Shown in pieces: positions 41,270-50,150 of a DNA stretch of 64,000 nucleotides. Below the pieces are notes generated by a model. That model was not told the origin of the DNA. It was given only the letters and a program-made list of their open reading frames with translations, and did not search any database. A program made the translations under genes and the position numbers. Origin of the DNA: Chloroflexota bacterium (GTDB lineage: Bacteria; Chloroflexota; Limnocylindria; P2-11E); the NCBI GenBank assembly GCA_027310565.1, contig DAIDAP010000037.1:186001-250000 (forward strand), given 5' to 3'. Every line of letters begins with the position of its first letter. Position 1 is the stretch's first letter.

Positions 41270-42741
41270 GCGACGAGCGACGCGACGACGAGATCCTCGG
41301 GCGCGCCCTGGCGCGCGCGATCGAGACCCAGCGGGCGCACGAGACCCCCTACGAGCGGTCCCGCCTCGCGGCCCGGCCGGCCCGGCGCGGCTTCCCCATC
41401 TGGCAGGCGCTCGGCGCCGCCGCGGTGCTGGTGCTCGCGCTCGCCTTCGGCGCGTGGTTCACGCGGCCGCGCGAGACGCCGCCGGCGGCGGCCACATCGA
41501 CGCCGAGCGAGGCGCCGACGAGCACCCCGGCGGCGACGGCGACACCGGAGCCCGGACGGTCCACGTACGTCGTCTACACCTGGCGCGACGGTCTTCCGCC
41601 GGTGCTGCGCACGGTGTCGCTCGCCGTGCCGCCGAGCGCGCCGATCGAGGAGCGGATCAAGGCGCGCCTCGACGCGCTCAACAGCGCGGTCTCGGGTCTT
41701 TCGGGCACCATCCTGTCGGCCGATCCGAAGCAGTTCTACGTCCGATCGGTCCGCATCGATGGGGAGACGGCCGTCGTCGACTACTCGGCGACGTTCCCCG
41801 TGTCGGGGACGCTCGGCGACACCGCTCTCGCGCAGCAGATCGTCTACACGGCGACGGAGGACCCGACCGTGAGGCGAGTGCTCGTCACCGAGAACGGCGC
41901 GCCGATGAGCACGGGCCACATCCTCTGGGACAAGCCCCTCGCGCGTGAGGACGTCGCCGGCTACGCGGCGCAGGCGACCGACAGCGTCTCGGCCGGCGCG
42001 ATCGGCGACGTGCCGGCGAGCGAGCTTCGCTCGAGCACGTCGTATTCCGTCGACAGCGTGGCCCCGGGGCTCGCGCGCTTCGTCATCCGGGTCGAGCGCA
42101 CCGGCGGAGCGCTGCCGCGCGAGTACACCCCTCCCGTCGACGTCAGGCTGTACGGACCCTCCGCGGGGGATCAGTCCGGCCTCGGCGGGAAGGCGTCGCT
42201 GTGGATCACCGTGCCGTGGGCGGACCCGAACGTCGGCCTGCGGGGCATCGATCGCTCACCGCTGCGCTCGGTGAACACGGTCCCCTCCGGAGGCGGGACG
42301 ATCTACCAGCTGAAGCTCGACGCGGCTTACCCCTGGCGCGTGTTCACCCTGCAGGACCCCGCCCGGATCGTCGTCGACGTCGGCGGCGCCACGCAGGCGG
42401 TGAGCGACCGCATCGCGGTCTACTCGCCCGCGCTCATCCAGCCTGTCCAGGGAGGGAGCGTGGCTACGCCACCCTCGGTCGGCCGCACGTTCACGCTGAG
42501 CGGCGCGGCGCGCACCTTCGAGGCGAACGTCGTGTGGCGGGTGAAGGACTCGAGGCAGTCCGTCGTCGCCGAGGGCAACACCACGGCGTCGCTGGGGACC
42601 AGCGCGGTGTGGGGCGCGTTCGGCACACAGGTCACGCTGCCCGCGTCCGTCGCGGGGAACGTGACGCTCGAGGTCTTCGAGGTGAGCGCGAAGGACGGCA
42701 GCGAGCAGGGCGTCGTCGCGATCCCGCTGACCGTGCGCTAG
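41266..42741 (+). CDS. membrane-anchored GerMN/Gmad2-domain protein, probable regulator paired with the ECF sigma factor
   Basis: 491 residues. A cytoplasmic N terminus of about 50 residues (DDEILGRALARAIETQRA...) precedes one membrane helix (QALGAAAVLVLALAFGAWF) and a Thr/Pro/Ala linker. Outside are a GerMN domain (RSVRIDGETAVVDYSATFP, ALAQQIVYTATEDPTVRRVLV), a central beta-rich region (VTVP-like repeats around 200-350, with a AMIN-like YQLKLDAAYPWRVFTLQDPARIVVDV) and a C-terminal Gmad2 immunoglobulin-like domain (TFTLSGAARTFEANVVWRV). GerMN and Gmad2 occur in sporulation and cell-wall proteins, but also in non-sporulating Chloroflexota and Actinobacteria. Coupled to the sigma gene by ATGA. 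Anti-sigma function is inferred from topology and position; the N terminus lacks an obvious zinc-binding HxxxCxxC. Confidence 0.75.
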   Translation: MSDERRDDEILGRALARAIETQRAHETPYERSRLAARPARRGFPIWQALGAAAVLVLALAFGAWFTRPRETPPAAATSTPSEAPTSTPAATATPEPGRSTYVVYTWRDGLPPVLRTVSLAVPPSAPIEERIKARLDALNSAVSGLSGTILSADPKQFYVRSVRIDGETAVVDYSATFPVSGTLGDTALAQQIVYTATEDPTVRRVLVTENGAPMSTGHILWDKPLAREDVAGYAAQATDSVSAGAIGDVPASELRSSTSYSVDSVAPGLARFVIRVERTGGALPREYTPPVDVRLYGPSAGDQSGLGGKASLWITVPWADPNVGLRGIDRSPLRSVNTVPSGGGTIYQLKLDAAYPWRVFTLQDPARIVVDVGGATQAVSDRIAVYSPALIQPVQGGSVATPPSVGRTFTLSGAARTFEANVVWRVKDSRQSVVAEGNTTASLGTSAVWGAFGTQVTLPASVAGNVTLEVFEVSAKDGSEQGVVAIPLTVR

Positions 42742-43190
42742 GTGGAGGCGTCCCTGCGGCCGCCGACGGCGGTCGCGAGGACGCCGTTCACGAACTTCGG
42801 CGCGGCAGCGCTCCCGAAGAGCTTCGCGAGCTCCACCGCCTCGTCGATGATCGCGGCGGCCGGCGCGTCGCCGAGGACGCGCAGCTCGTACAGCGCGATG
42901 CGCAGGATGTTGCGGTCGATCGCCGCCATCTGCGAGAGCGGGAACTCGGGTGCGAGCGTCGCGATCTCCTCGTCGAGCTCCCGCCGGTGCCGCAGCACTC
43001 CTTCGACGAGCTGCCACGCGAACGCCGCGGCGCCCTCGGTGAGCCCGGTGCGGAACGAGCCGCGCTGCCACGTCTCCTTCGGGTCCGCGCGGTTGAAGTC
43101 GATCTCGAACAGCGTCTGCAGCGCGACGCGGCGGGCCGGGTGACGGCCGGCCTTCGGCGGTCGCTGCTTCAACGGGTGCGCCGCTCGCAT
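42738..43190 (-). CDS. nusB: transcription antitermination factor NusB
   Basis: 150 residues. NusB with S10 supports antitermination on rRNA operons. Typical segments are RRVALQTLFEIDF, WQLVEGVLRHRRELDEEI, AAIDRNILRIALYEL and AAAIIDEAVELAKLFG with FVNGVLATAV. ATG at 43190 starts a basic N-terminal leader (HPLKQRPPKAGRHPARR). Its stop overlaps the stop of the convergent GerMN gene; the shared CTAG serves both strands. Confidence 0.93.
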   Translation of the reverse strand: MRAAHPLKQRPPKAGRHPARRVALQTLFEIDFNRADPKETWQRGSFRTGLTEGAAAFAWQLVEGVLRHRRELDEEIATLAPEFPLSQMAAIDRNILRIALYELRVLGDAPAAAIIDEAVELAKLFGSAAAPKFVNGVLATAVGGRRDAST

Positions 43191-43206
43191 CGCGTCCGAC
43201 AGTGTG

Positions 43207-44202
43207 TCACGCCGCGCTCGCCGCGCCGGCGCCGATCGCGTCGATGAGCCGCCTCGCGACCGCGCGCTCGCCGACGGTGATCGCCCAGCGCAGCATGTTC
43301 GCCCGCGCGCGCCCGTGCGTGACGACCGAGACGCCGGCGATGCCGAGGAGCGGCGCGGAGACGTACGGGTCGTAGTCGAAGCGGCCGCGGAAGCGGCGGA
43401 TCCCCGGGTACGCGAGCACGCCCGCGATCTTCCCCAGCACGCCGCCGAAGATGTCCGTCCGGATCCCGCTCGAGAGCACGTCGAACGCGCCCTCGAGGCT
43501 CTTGGCGATGACGTTGCCGGTGAAGCCGTCGCAGAGCGCGATGTCGGTGACGCCGCGCAGGATGTCCCGCCCCTCGATGTTCCCGTAGAAGTGGAGGTCC
43601 GGCGCCGCGCGCAGCAGCGCGTGCGCCTCGAGCGCGAGGCGGTCACCCTTCTCCGGCTCCTCGCCGACGTTGATGAGCCCGACCGAGGGACGCTCCACGC
43701 CGTGCACCCTCTCCATGAACGCCGTGGCCATCCGCGCGTACTGGAGGAGGTTGGTCGCGTTCGCGTCCATCGTCGCGCCCGCGTCGAGCAGACAGGTCGC
43801 GCGCCTCGGGCTCGTCACCGGCAGCATCCCGCAGAGCGCCGGGCGGTCGATGCCGCGCACCCGGCCGAGGATGAGGAGAGCGGCGGCCATCGTCGCGCCG
43901 GTGTTCCCGGCGGACACGACCGCGTCGGCGCGCCCCTCACGCACGAGACGTGTCGCGACGCCGATGGAGGTGTCGTCGCGACGGCGCAGCGCGGTGGCGG
44001 GATGCTCGCCCATCCCGACGACCCCGCCCGCGTGCACCACCTCGATCCCCGCCCGGCCGGCGCCGAGCGCCGCGCGCACGCGCCCCTCGTCGCCCACCAG
44101 CAGGAGCTCGGCCGAGCCGCCCAGCTCCCGATACAGCAGCGCGCCCCGGACGATCTCGTCCGGGGCGTGGTCGCCACCCATGGCGTCGACGGCGATGCGC
44201 AC
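43207..44202 (-). CDS. plsX: phosphate acyltransferase PlsX
   Basis: 331 residues. Makes acyl-phosphate from acyl-ACP in phospholipid synthesis. RIAVDAMGGDHAPDEIV, VVSAGNTGATMAAALLIL, GATMDANATNLLQYARMA, GLINVGEEPEKGD, FYGNIEGRDILRGVTDIALCDGFTGNV are characteristic. GTG at 44202 gives the standard start; the track ORF extends back through rpmF. It follows rpmF by 5 nt, the conserved rpmF-plsX pair. Confidence 0.95.
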   Translation of the reverse strand: MRIAVDAMGGDHAPDEIVRGALLYRELGGSAELLLVGDEGRVRAALGAGRAGIEVVHAGGVVGMGEHPATALRRRDDTSIGVATRLVREGRADAVVSAGNTGATMAAALLILGRVRGIDRPALCGMLPVTSPRRATCLLDAGATMDANATNLLQYARMATAFMERVHGVERPSVGLINVGEEPEKGDRLALEAHALLRAAPDLHFYGNIEGRDILRGVTDIALCDGFTGNVIAKSLEGAFDVLSSGIRTDIFGGVLGKIAGVLAYPGIRRFRGRFDYDPYVSAPLLGIAGVSVVTHGRARANMLRWAITVGERAVARRLIDAIGAGAASAA

Positions 44203-44207
44203 CTGCG

Positions 44208-44405
44208 TCAGGACGCGGCGCGCCTCTGCTTGATCTGGATGACCTGACGGCCGCGGTACGTGCCGCAGTGCGGGCAGGCCTGGTGCGCGGGCTTGGGGCT
44301 CCGGCACTGCGGGCAGGGCACGAGGTTCAGCGCCTTGAGCGCGAGGTGGCTGCGCCGCTCACCCTGCGCCGCGTGCGGGATGCGTTTCTTGGGATGACCG
44401 GCCAA
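44208..44405 (-). CDS. rpmF: 50S ribosomal protein L32
   Basis: 65 residues with AGHPKKRIPHAAQGERR and a four-cysteine zinc ribbon (CPQC ... CPHCG), the Cys-containing L32 form. The start is TTG at 44405 with AAAGGAG 8 nt upstream; the longer frame in the track has no support. It is between yceD and plsX, the usual order. Confidence 0.93.
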   Translation of the reverse strand: MAGHPKKRIPHAAQGERRSHLALKALNLVPCPQCRSPKPAHQACPHCGTYRGRQVIQIKQRRAAS

Positions 44406-44476
44406 GGGGCGAACTCCTTTGGGATATCGGATCGAATTGTAGGGCGCCGCGCTCGCTTCGCGGGGCCGCGGTGGCC

Positions 44477-45022
44477 TCAGTCGCGCTCCGCGTGGAAGTC
44501 CTTCAGCGCCTGGAGCTTCGCGAAGCGCTCGTCCGCCGGCGGCTCGTGCGCGTGCGGCTCGAGGTTGAGGTCGCGACCGCACACCTCGCAGAGACCCCTG
44601 CAGTCCGGCCGGCAGAGCGGCGCGAGCGGCGTGGCGAGGATGAGCTCCTCGCGAAGCAGCGGCACCAGATCGACCCGGAAGTCGGAGCCGATGGTCTTCG
44701 CGTCGCGCGGCGCCTCCGCCATCGGCTCGCCGTGCACGACGCCGATGGTCGCGTAGTACTGCTCCGCGAAGCTCGCGTGCACGCGCGTCTCGATCGGCTT
44801 CAGGCACCGGCTGCAGGCGACCGCCACGCTCGCGTCGGCACCACCCTCGAGGTACGCGCCGGGGTTGGTGTGCGTCGCGACGATGTCCGCGTCGATCGAC
44901 GTCGCCCCCGCCTCGCGCAGGCCGGCGTTCTCTCCGTGCGGGTCGATGGGGTCCTCCGTGATGTGGTAGTCGGCCCGCGCGCCGACGTCCTGCTTCAAGA
45001 GCGGCGCGACGTTGATCTTCAT
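44477..45022 (-). CDS. YceD/DUF177-family protein
   Basis: 181 residues. YceD proteins are associated with 23S rRNA accumulation and sit beside rpmF. Visible are CSRCLKP, VDLVPLLREELILATPLAPLC and the metal-binding-like cluster CRPDCRGLCEVCGRDLN. The C terminus (ERFAKLQALKDFH) is the conserved YceD tail. Start ATG at 45022, 5 nt after the coiled-coil gene stop. Confidence 0.87.
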   Translation of the reverse strand: MKINVAPLLKQDVGARADYHITEDPIDPHGENAGLREAGATSIDADIVATHTNPGAYLEGGADASVAVACSRCLKPIETRVHASFAEQYYATIGVVHGEPMAEAPRDAKTIGSDFRVDLVPLLREELILATPLAPLCRPDCRGLCEVCGRDLNLEPHAHEPPADERFAKLQALKDFHAERD

Positions 45023-45027
45023 GACCG

Positions 45028-45492
45028 TCAGCCCTCCGTCTGTCGGGGCGTCCTCTCCTCGAGCACCTCGAGGCTCTTCTTGATGACCGAGAGCGTCTTC
45101 ACCAGGTCGCTCTCCAGCCGCACGAGGACGTCCGCCGCGTACTGGTCGGCGCCGCGCATCGTCTCGTCCGACTTCGCCTGGGAGCGGTCGATGATCTCCT
45201 GCGCCTTCACCTCGGCCTCGCGCAGGATGGATTGATCCTGCAACAGGAGCGCCGCCTGCTCCTGCGCGGCGGCGATGATCTGCTCCGCCTCCTCGCGGGC
45301 CTTCGCAAGCACGCGGTCGCTCTCCTGATTGATGCGGCGCGCCTGGCGCACCTCCTCGGGGATCGCCACGCGGAGCTGGTCGATGAGGTCGAGGATGGTC
45401 GCCTGCTCGATGATCACCTGGCTCGTCATCGGGAGCTTGCGGGCGTTGATGACCAGCGCTTCGAGCCGCTCGACGAGGAACTGGATGTCCAA
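45028..45492 (-). CDS. coiled-coil protein resembling ATP synthase b-subunit/DivIVA-type proteins
   Basis: 154 residues, mostly predicted coiled coil (REEAEQIIAAAQEQAALL, REAEVKAQEIIDRSQ). The start MDIQFLVERLEALVINARKLP is conserved in short coiled-coil proteins annotated as ATPase or V-type subunit H-like in Chloroflexota, but no enzyme domain or membrane segment is present. Start is TTG at 45492 with GGAGGAGGG upstream. It lies between rsmD and yceD, where coaD is often found; coaD is absent. Function unknown. Confidence 0.7.
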   Translation of the reverse strand: MDIQFLVERLEALVINARKLPMTSQVIIEQATILDLIDQLRVAIPEEVRQARRINQESDRVLAKAREEAEQIIAAAQEQAALLLQDQSILREAEVKAQEIIDRSQAKSDETMRGADQYAADVLVRLESDLVKTLSVIKKSLEVLEERTPRQTEG

Positions 45493-45495
45493 CGG

Positions 45496-46059
45496 CTACC
45501 CTCCTCCGCCGGCCGAATCGTACCGTAGGAAGAGGAGGCTCTCCTCCCCGAGCTCCTTCGTCCGCGCGACGCGGACGCCCGCGGGCAGGGCGGGCGCGTG
45601 CCTCCGCAGCACCCGCGCGACGACGAGCGACCCCGGGCCGACCGCGCCGGCGCCCGGCAGCCGCCGCAGGACCTCCTCGAGCACGGCCACGTCGGCGAAC
45701 GGCGGGTCGCAGAACACGACGTCGTACGGCGCGGCAAGCCGTACCGCGAGGTGGGCGAGCACGTTCGCCGGAACGACGTCGCTGCGGTCGCCGAACGCCG
45801 TGGCCGCGACGTTCCTACGGAGCGCGGCGAGCGCGGCGGCCGACCGCTCGACGAACGTCGCGTGGCCGGCGCCGCGCGACAGCGCCTCGATGCCGAGCGT
45901 GCCGGCGCCGGCGAAGAGGTCCAGCACGCGAGCCCCCGGGAGGTCGGGCTCGAGGATCGCGAAGAGCGTCTCGCGGATGCGGTCGGTCGCCGGGCGCGTC
46001 GCGGTGCCCTTCGGCGCGACGAGCCTGCGTCCCTTGGCGCTGCCGGCGATGACGCGCAT
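45496..46059 (-). CDS. rsmD: 16S rRNA (guanine-966-N2)-methyltransferase RsmD
   Basis: 187 residues. Methylates G966 with SAM. RVIAGSAKGRRL, RPATDRIRETLF, RVLDLFAGAGTLGIEALSRGAGHATFVE and the catalytic DVVFCDPPFAD are all present. ATG at 46059, 4 nt after recG stop at 46063. The gene is complete. Confidence 0.94.
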   Translation of the reverse strand: MRVIAGSAKGRRLVAPKGTATRPATDRIRETLFAILEPDLPGARVLDLFAGAGTLGIEALSRGAGHATFVERSAAALAALRRNVAATAFGDRSDVVPANVLAHLAVRLAAPYDVVFCDPPFADVAVLEEVLRRLPGAGAVGPGSLVVARVLRRHAPALPAGVRVARTKELGEESLLFLRYDSAGGGG

Positions 46060-46062
46060 CGG

Positions 46063-48207
46063 CTACGCCAGCGCGTAGCGGCGCCAGAGGTCCTCGACCG
46101 CCGCGGCGAGGCCGGCGTGCTCGGGCCGCTCGAGCTGCGGATCGGCGTCGAGGATGCCGTCGGTCTCGAGCGCGGTCTCGTCGAGGAGCGTCGGGTCGAC
46201 GTCGGCGAGGTCGACGATCCGCAGCTCGTTCTCCATCCCGCTCTGCGCCTCGCCGAGGAACTCGCCCGCTCCACGGATCTCGAGGTCCTTCCTCGCGAGA
46301 TCGAACCCGTCGAGCGGGACCTCCGTCCCGTCGGGGCGCCGCTTCGTCGCGGTCATCGCCGCCAGGCGTTCCGACTCGCCGGCCTTCTCGGAGACGAGGA
46401 CGCAGAACGCGCGCTGCCCGCGGCGCCCGACGCGGCCGCGCAGCTGGTGGAGCTGCGCGAGCCCGAACCGCTCCGCGCCGAGGATCACCATGACCGCCGC
46501 GTTCGGGATGTCGATGCCGACCTCGACGACCGTCGTCGCGACGAGGACGTCGATCTCGCGCGCCGCGAAGCGCCGCATGATCTCGTCGCGCTCCTTCGCG
46601 GGCATCTTCCCGTGCAGAAGCGCGAGCCGCAGGCCCCGCAGCTCGTTCCTCGCGAGCTCGCGGTGTGTCGCCTCCGCGCTCGGGACATCCGCGTCCGCGT
46701 CCTCCTCGATGCGAGGCGTGACGACGAACGCCTGCTCCCCCTGCTCGGCCTTCTCGCGCAGCCAGGGCCACATCTTCGGCAGCGCGTCGGCCCCGCGGAC
46801 CACGGTCTCGATGTTCCGCTCGCCCGCGGGCATCTCGTTCAGCACGCTCATGTCGAGGTCGCGGTAGAGCGTCTGAGAGAGCGTCTGCGGGATCGGCGTG
46901 GCGGTGGTGAGCAGGAGGTGCGGATCGATGCCCTTCTCGCGGAAGGTGGCGCGCTGGCGCACACCGAAACGGTGCTGCTCGTCGACGACGGCGAGCGCGA
47001 GCCGCTCGAACGCGACCCGCTCCTCCACCAGCGCGTGCGTGCCGACGACGACGTCGAGCGCGCCGGAGGCGATCCTGGCGAGCGTCTCGCGCCGGGCGGC
47101 GCCGGACACGCTCGAGGTGAGCAGGGCGATGCGCGGTCCGCCCTCGCCGTAGAGCGACGCGAGCGAGCGGAAGTGCTGCTCGGCGAGGAGCTCGGTCGGC
47201 GCCATGATCGCGGCCTGAGCGCCGCTCGCGGCCGCGATGCGCGCGGCGAGCGCCGCGACGACCGTCTTCCCCGACCCGACGTCGCCCTCGAGCAGGCGCG
47301 ACATCGGCACCGTCCGCGCGAGGTCCGCGCGGATCTGCGCGAGCGCGGTGCGCTGCCCGGTCGTCAGCACGAATGGCAGGTCCGCGATCCACGCCTCGAC
47401 CGCCGCGTCGTCGGCGCGCAGCGCGACCGCCTTCGCGTCCCTCGTCCAGCGCGCCCGGCGCTGCCCCAGCGCGAGCTGCAGCACGAGGAGCTCCTCGAAC
47501 GCGAGGCGTCGGCGCGCCGCGAAGAGGTGCCCCCAGTCGGAGGGGAAGTGCACCTCGCGGAGCGCGTCCCGCACGCCGAGCAGCCCGCGGCGCTCGCGGA
47601 TCGAGTCCGGCAGCCGCTCGGGCACCTCATCGACCACCGGCGAGCGCTTCGGCCCGCCCTCGACCGCGGTGTGCAGCCAGCGGCGCAGCACCCCCTCCTT
47701 GAGACCTTCGGTGAGCCCGTACACCGGGACGATCCGCCCGGTGTGCACGGCCTCGGCGCTCGCGGGCTCGATCTTCGGGTTCGCGAGCTGCGGCGTCCGC
47801 CCGAACCACTTCACCTCGCCCGAGAGCCGCACGAGCTGCCCCTCCGGGAAGCGCTCCCTGATGAACTGCCTGCCGAACCAGGTCGCCTTCACCCCGCTCG
47901 GCAGCCCGTCCGCGGGATCGTTCAGCTCGACCTCGGTCATGGGCTGGCCGCGCGACGTCCGCCGCTGGGTCATCCGCCCGAGGAGCGCCTCCACCGTCTG
48001 CTCCTTCCCCGGGCGCAGCATGCGCAGCGGGACGAACCGGGAGTAGTCGAGGTAGCGCGTCGGCAGGTGCCAGAGCAGGTCGGCGAACGTCCGGATCCCG
48101 AGCCGCTCGAGGAGCTTGCCGTACCGGTCCCCCACACCCGGGAACGCCCTGACGCGCAGCTCCAGAGAGGACGAACGCCCCGTGCGCGCGCGTGTGCGGA
48201 CGGCCAC
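46063..48207 (-). CDS. recG: ATP-dependent DNA helicase RecG
   Basis: 714 residues. Remodels stalled replication forks and Holliday junctions. N-terminal wedge/OB domain (VGDRYGKLLERLGIRTFADLLWHLP ... VEALLGRM), then helicase motifs: MSRLLEGDVGSGKTVVAALA (I), APTELLAEQHF (Ia), LAVVDEQHRFGVRQR (II), TTATPIPQTL (III), LHGKMPAKERDEIMRRF, VATTVVEVGIDIPNA (V) and QLHQLRGRVGRRGQ (VI). GTG at 48207. A complete copy. Confidence 0.96.
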   Translation of the reverse strand: MAVRTRARTGRSSSLELRVRAFPGVGDRYGKLLERLGIRTFADLLWHLPTRYLDYSRFVPLRMLRPGKEQTVEALLGRMTQRRTSRGQPMTEVELNDPADGLPSGVKATWFGRQFIRERFPEGQLVRLSGEVKWFGRTPQLANPKIEPASAEAVHTGRIVPVYGLTEGLKEGVLRRWLHTAVEGGPKRSPVVDEVPERLPDSIRERRGLLGVRDALREVHFPSDWGHLFAARRRLAFEELLVLQLALGQRRARWTRDAKAVALRADDAAVEAWIADLPFVLTTGQRTALAQIRADLARTVPMSRLLEGDVGSGKTVVAALAARIAAASGAQAAIMAPTELLAEQHFRSLASLYGEGGPRIALLTSSVSGAARRETLARIASGALDVVVGTHALVEERVAFERLALAVVDEQHRFGVRQRATFREKGIDPHLLLTTATPIPQTLSQTLYRDLDMSVLNEMPAGERNIETVVRGADALPKMWPWLREKAEQGEQAFVVTPRIEEDADADVPSAEATHRELARNELRGLRLALLHGKMPAKERDEIMRRFAAREIDVLVATTVVEVGIDIPNAAVMVILGAERFGLAQLHQLRGRVGRRGQRAFCVLVSEKAGESERLAAMTATKRRPDGTEVPLDGFDLARKDLEIRGAGEFLGEAQSGMENELRIVDLADVDPTLLDETALETDGILDADPQLERPEHAGLAAAVEDLWRRYALA

Positions 48208-48289
48208 GAGGCAAGTGTGACGCAGGCCGACCCCGTCGCCGCATGCCGCGCCTACGGCCAGGACCCGCGTGAGGTCGCGCGAGCCGACG

Positions 48290-49912
48290 CTACTCCGCCG
48301 TGACGATGAACGGGTAATGCGGCTGCCCGCCGACCTTCACCTCGACCTCCGCGCGCGGGCACCCCGCGCGCAGGCGCTGCGCGGCGAACTCGACGCGCGC
48401 GGCGTCGACGTCCGCGCCGCTGTAGAGCGTGAAGATCTCCGCCTCCGTCAGCCGCTTCGCCGCGTCCACGAGGACCGCGACCTCGTCGTCCCCGTGCGCG
48501 ACGAGCCGTCCGTCGAGGAGCGCGATGGCCTCGCCCATCGCGATCTTCGTACCGTCGACCTCGGAGTCGCGGATCGCGCGCGTGACCTCGATGCCGTGGG
48601 CGCGCTCCGCGACCTCACGCATCTCGGTGGCGACGCGCCCGGGGTCCTTCTCGCCGTCGAACGCGACGAGCGCGGCCATCCCCTGCCCCACGTTCCGGGT
48701 GGGGATCACGGTCACCGGGACGTCCGCGAGGGCGCTCGCCGACTCGGCCGCCATGATCACGTTCCTGTCGTTCGGGAGCACGATCACGTGCGCGGCGCCC
48801 ACCTCGCGGATGGCGGTGAGCAGCTCCTCGGTGGAGGGATTCATCGTCGCGCCGCCGCGCAGCGGCGTCGCACCGAGGGAGCGCGCGATGGCCGCGAAGC
48901 CCTCGCCCGGCACGACCGCGAGCACGCCGACGCGCCGGCGCGGCTCGGGCGGCGCGACGACGAGGCCGGTCGCCCGCTCGTGCTCCGCGGTCATCGCGTC
49001 GAGGTCCTCGACGACGACGTCGCCGATGCGGCCCGCGGTGAGGCCGATGCGGATGATCTGGTCGGGGTGCAGCGTGTGGACGTGCACCTTCATGGCCGAC
49101 TCGTCGCCGACGACGAGCACGCAGTCGGCGCCGAACTCCGCCATATCGCGGCGCACGTCGGCGACCGGCCGCGACGGACGCTCCACGAGGAACTGCACGT
49201 CGTACGCGCCCCTCCAGCTCGACACCTCGCTCGCGACGAGCTCGGTCGCGACGATCGGCGGGGCCGCCGCCGTCCCGGTGGGAACGGCACGCCCTTCGAT
49301 CGCGGCGAGCGCGCCGTCGAGCAGGTAGAAGAGCCCCTTGGCGCCCGCGTCGACCACGCCCGCCGCCCGGTTGGTCGGATTCTCCTCGCGCGTGCGCGCG
49401 ACCGCGGCCTCCGCGGCGCCGAGCACGCGCCGGACTACCGCCCCGACGCCGCCCGACGTGTCCGCGGCGGCTGCCTCGACCGCCGCCGTGACGGTGAGGA
49501 TCGTGCCCGGAGCGGGGACGGCGACGGCGTCGTGGGCGTAGACGTGCGCGAGGCTCAGCGCCCGCCGCACCTCGCCGGCGCCCGCCGTCTCGGCGGCCGC
49601 GAAGGCCTCCTTGAGGCCGCGCACGACCTGGGACAGGATCACGCCGCTGTTGCCGCGGGCGCCCATGAGCGCGCCGTGCGCGGCGGCCGCGCTCACCGCG
49701 GCGAGCGTGGCCTCGGCGGCGCGCGCGTGCTTCAGCGCCGAGCGCACCGTGTGGAGCATGTTCGTGCCGGTGTCGCCGTCGGGGACGGGATAGACGTTCA
49801 GCGCGTTCACCTCGTCCACGCACCCCGCGAGACGTTCGGCGGCGGCTTCGAGGATGCGCAGCAGAGCACGTCCGTCGCATTGCGTCGCGATGGCCGCGAC
49901 TGTACCATTCAT
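48290..49912 (-). CDS. DAK2-domain fatty-acid kinase-type protein (FakA/YloV family)
   Basis: 540 residues. The N-terminal DhaL/DAK2 domain has the Mg-ATP motif NVYPVPDGDTGTNMLHTV and GARGNSGVILSQVVRG; a middle domain follows (VDAGAKGLFYLLDG, AYDVQFLVE, VVGDESAMKVHVHTLHPDQI) and a C-terminal half with THPN-like AHVIVLPNDRNVIMAAE. Family knowledge: FakA with the FakB fatty-acid carrier phosphorylates exogenous fatty acids. No fakB is visible. ATG 49912 has AGGGGG upstream and is divergent from rpmB across a 28-bp gap. Confidence 0.88.
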   Translation of the reverse strand: MNGTVAAIATQCDGRALLRILEAAAERLAGCVDEVNALNVYPVPDGDTGTNMLHTVRSALKHARAAEATLAAVSAAAAHGALMGARGNSGVILSQVVRGLKEAFAAAETAGAGEVRRALSLAHVYAHDAVAVPAPGTILTVTAAVEAAAADTSGGVGAVVRRVLGAAEAAVARTREENPTNRAAGVVDAGAKGLFYLLDGALAAIEGRAVPTGTAAAPPIVATELVASEVSSWRGAYDVQFLVERPSRPVADVRRDMAEFGADCVLVVGDESAMKVHVHTLHPDQIIRIGLTAGRIGDVVVEDLDAMTAEHERATGLVVAPPEPRRRVGVLAVVPGEGFAAIARSLGATPLRGGATMNPSTEELLTAIREVGAAHVIVLPNDRNVIMAAESASALADVPVTVIPTRNVGQGMAALVAFDGEKDPGRVATEMREVAERAHGIEVTRAIRDSEVDGTKIAMGEAIALLDGRLVAHGDDEVAVLVDAAKRLTEAEIFTLYSGADVDAARVEFAAQRLRAGCPRAEVEVKVGGQPHYPFIVTAE

Positions 49913-49940
49913 GTTCAGTCCCCCTGAGGAGTTGCCGCCG

Positions 49941-50150
49941 ATGCCACGCGCCTGTGCGATCTGCGGGAAGACCGCGGCCTACGGATCGAACGTGAGCCAC
50001 TCGAAGGTCCACACGCGCCGCCGGTTCGACGCGAACCTGCACGCGGCCCTCGTCGAAGGCCGGAAGCTCCTCGTCTGCACCCGCTGCCGGCGCACGCGGA
50101 CCAAGGCGACGCGCATGGCGCGCAAGCGGGAGAAGGCGAAGGCGCGCTAG
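49941..50150 (+). CDS. rpmB: 50S ribosomal protein L28
   Basis: 69 residues. MPRACAICGKTAAYGSNVSHSK and a second CTRCRR pair give the cysteine-containing zinc-binding L28 form. ATG at 49941 has GAGGAG 9 nt upstream; the 98-residue ORF of the track would start in the fakA coding region. A weak promoter TTGCGT-17-TACCAT (49880-49908) lies upstream within fakA. The stop shares CTAG with the convergent rlmN stop. Confidence 0.94.
   Translation: MPRACAICGKTAAYGSNVSHSKVHTRRRFDANLHAALVEGRKLLVCTRCRRTRTKATRMARKREKAKAR

Noticed and set aside
45598-48303. 901-residue plus-strand ORF opposite recG and rsmD
   Set aside because: Antisense shadow of genuine genes; no family signature.
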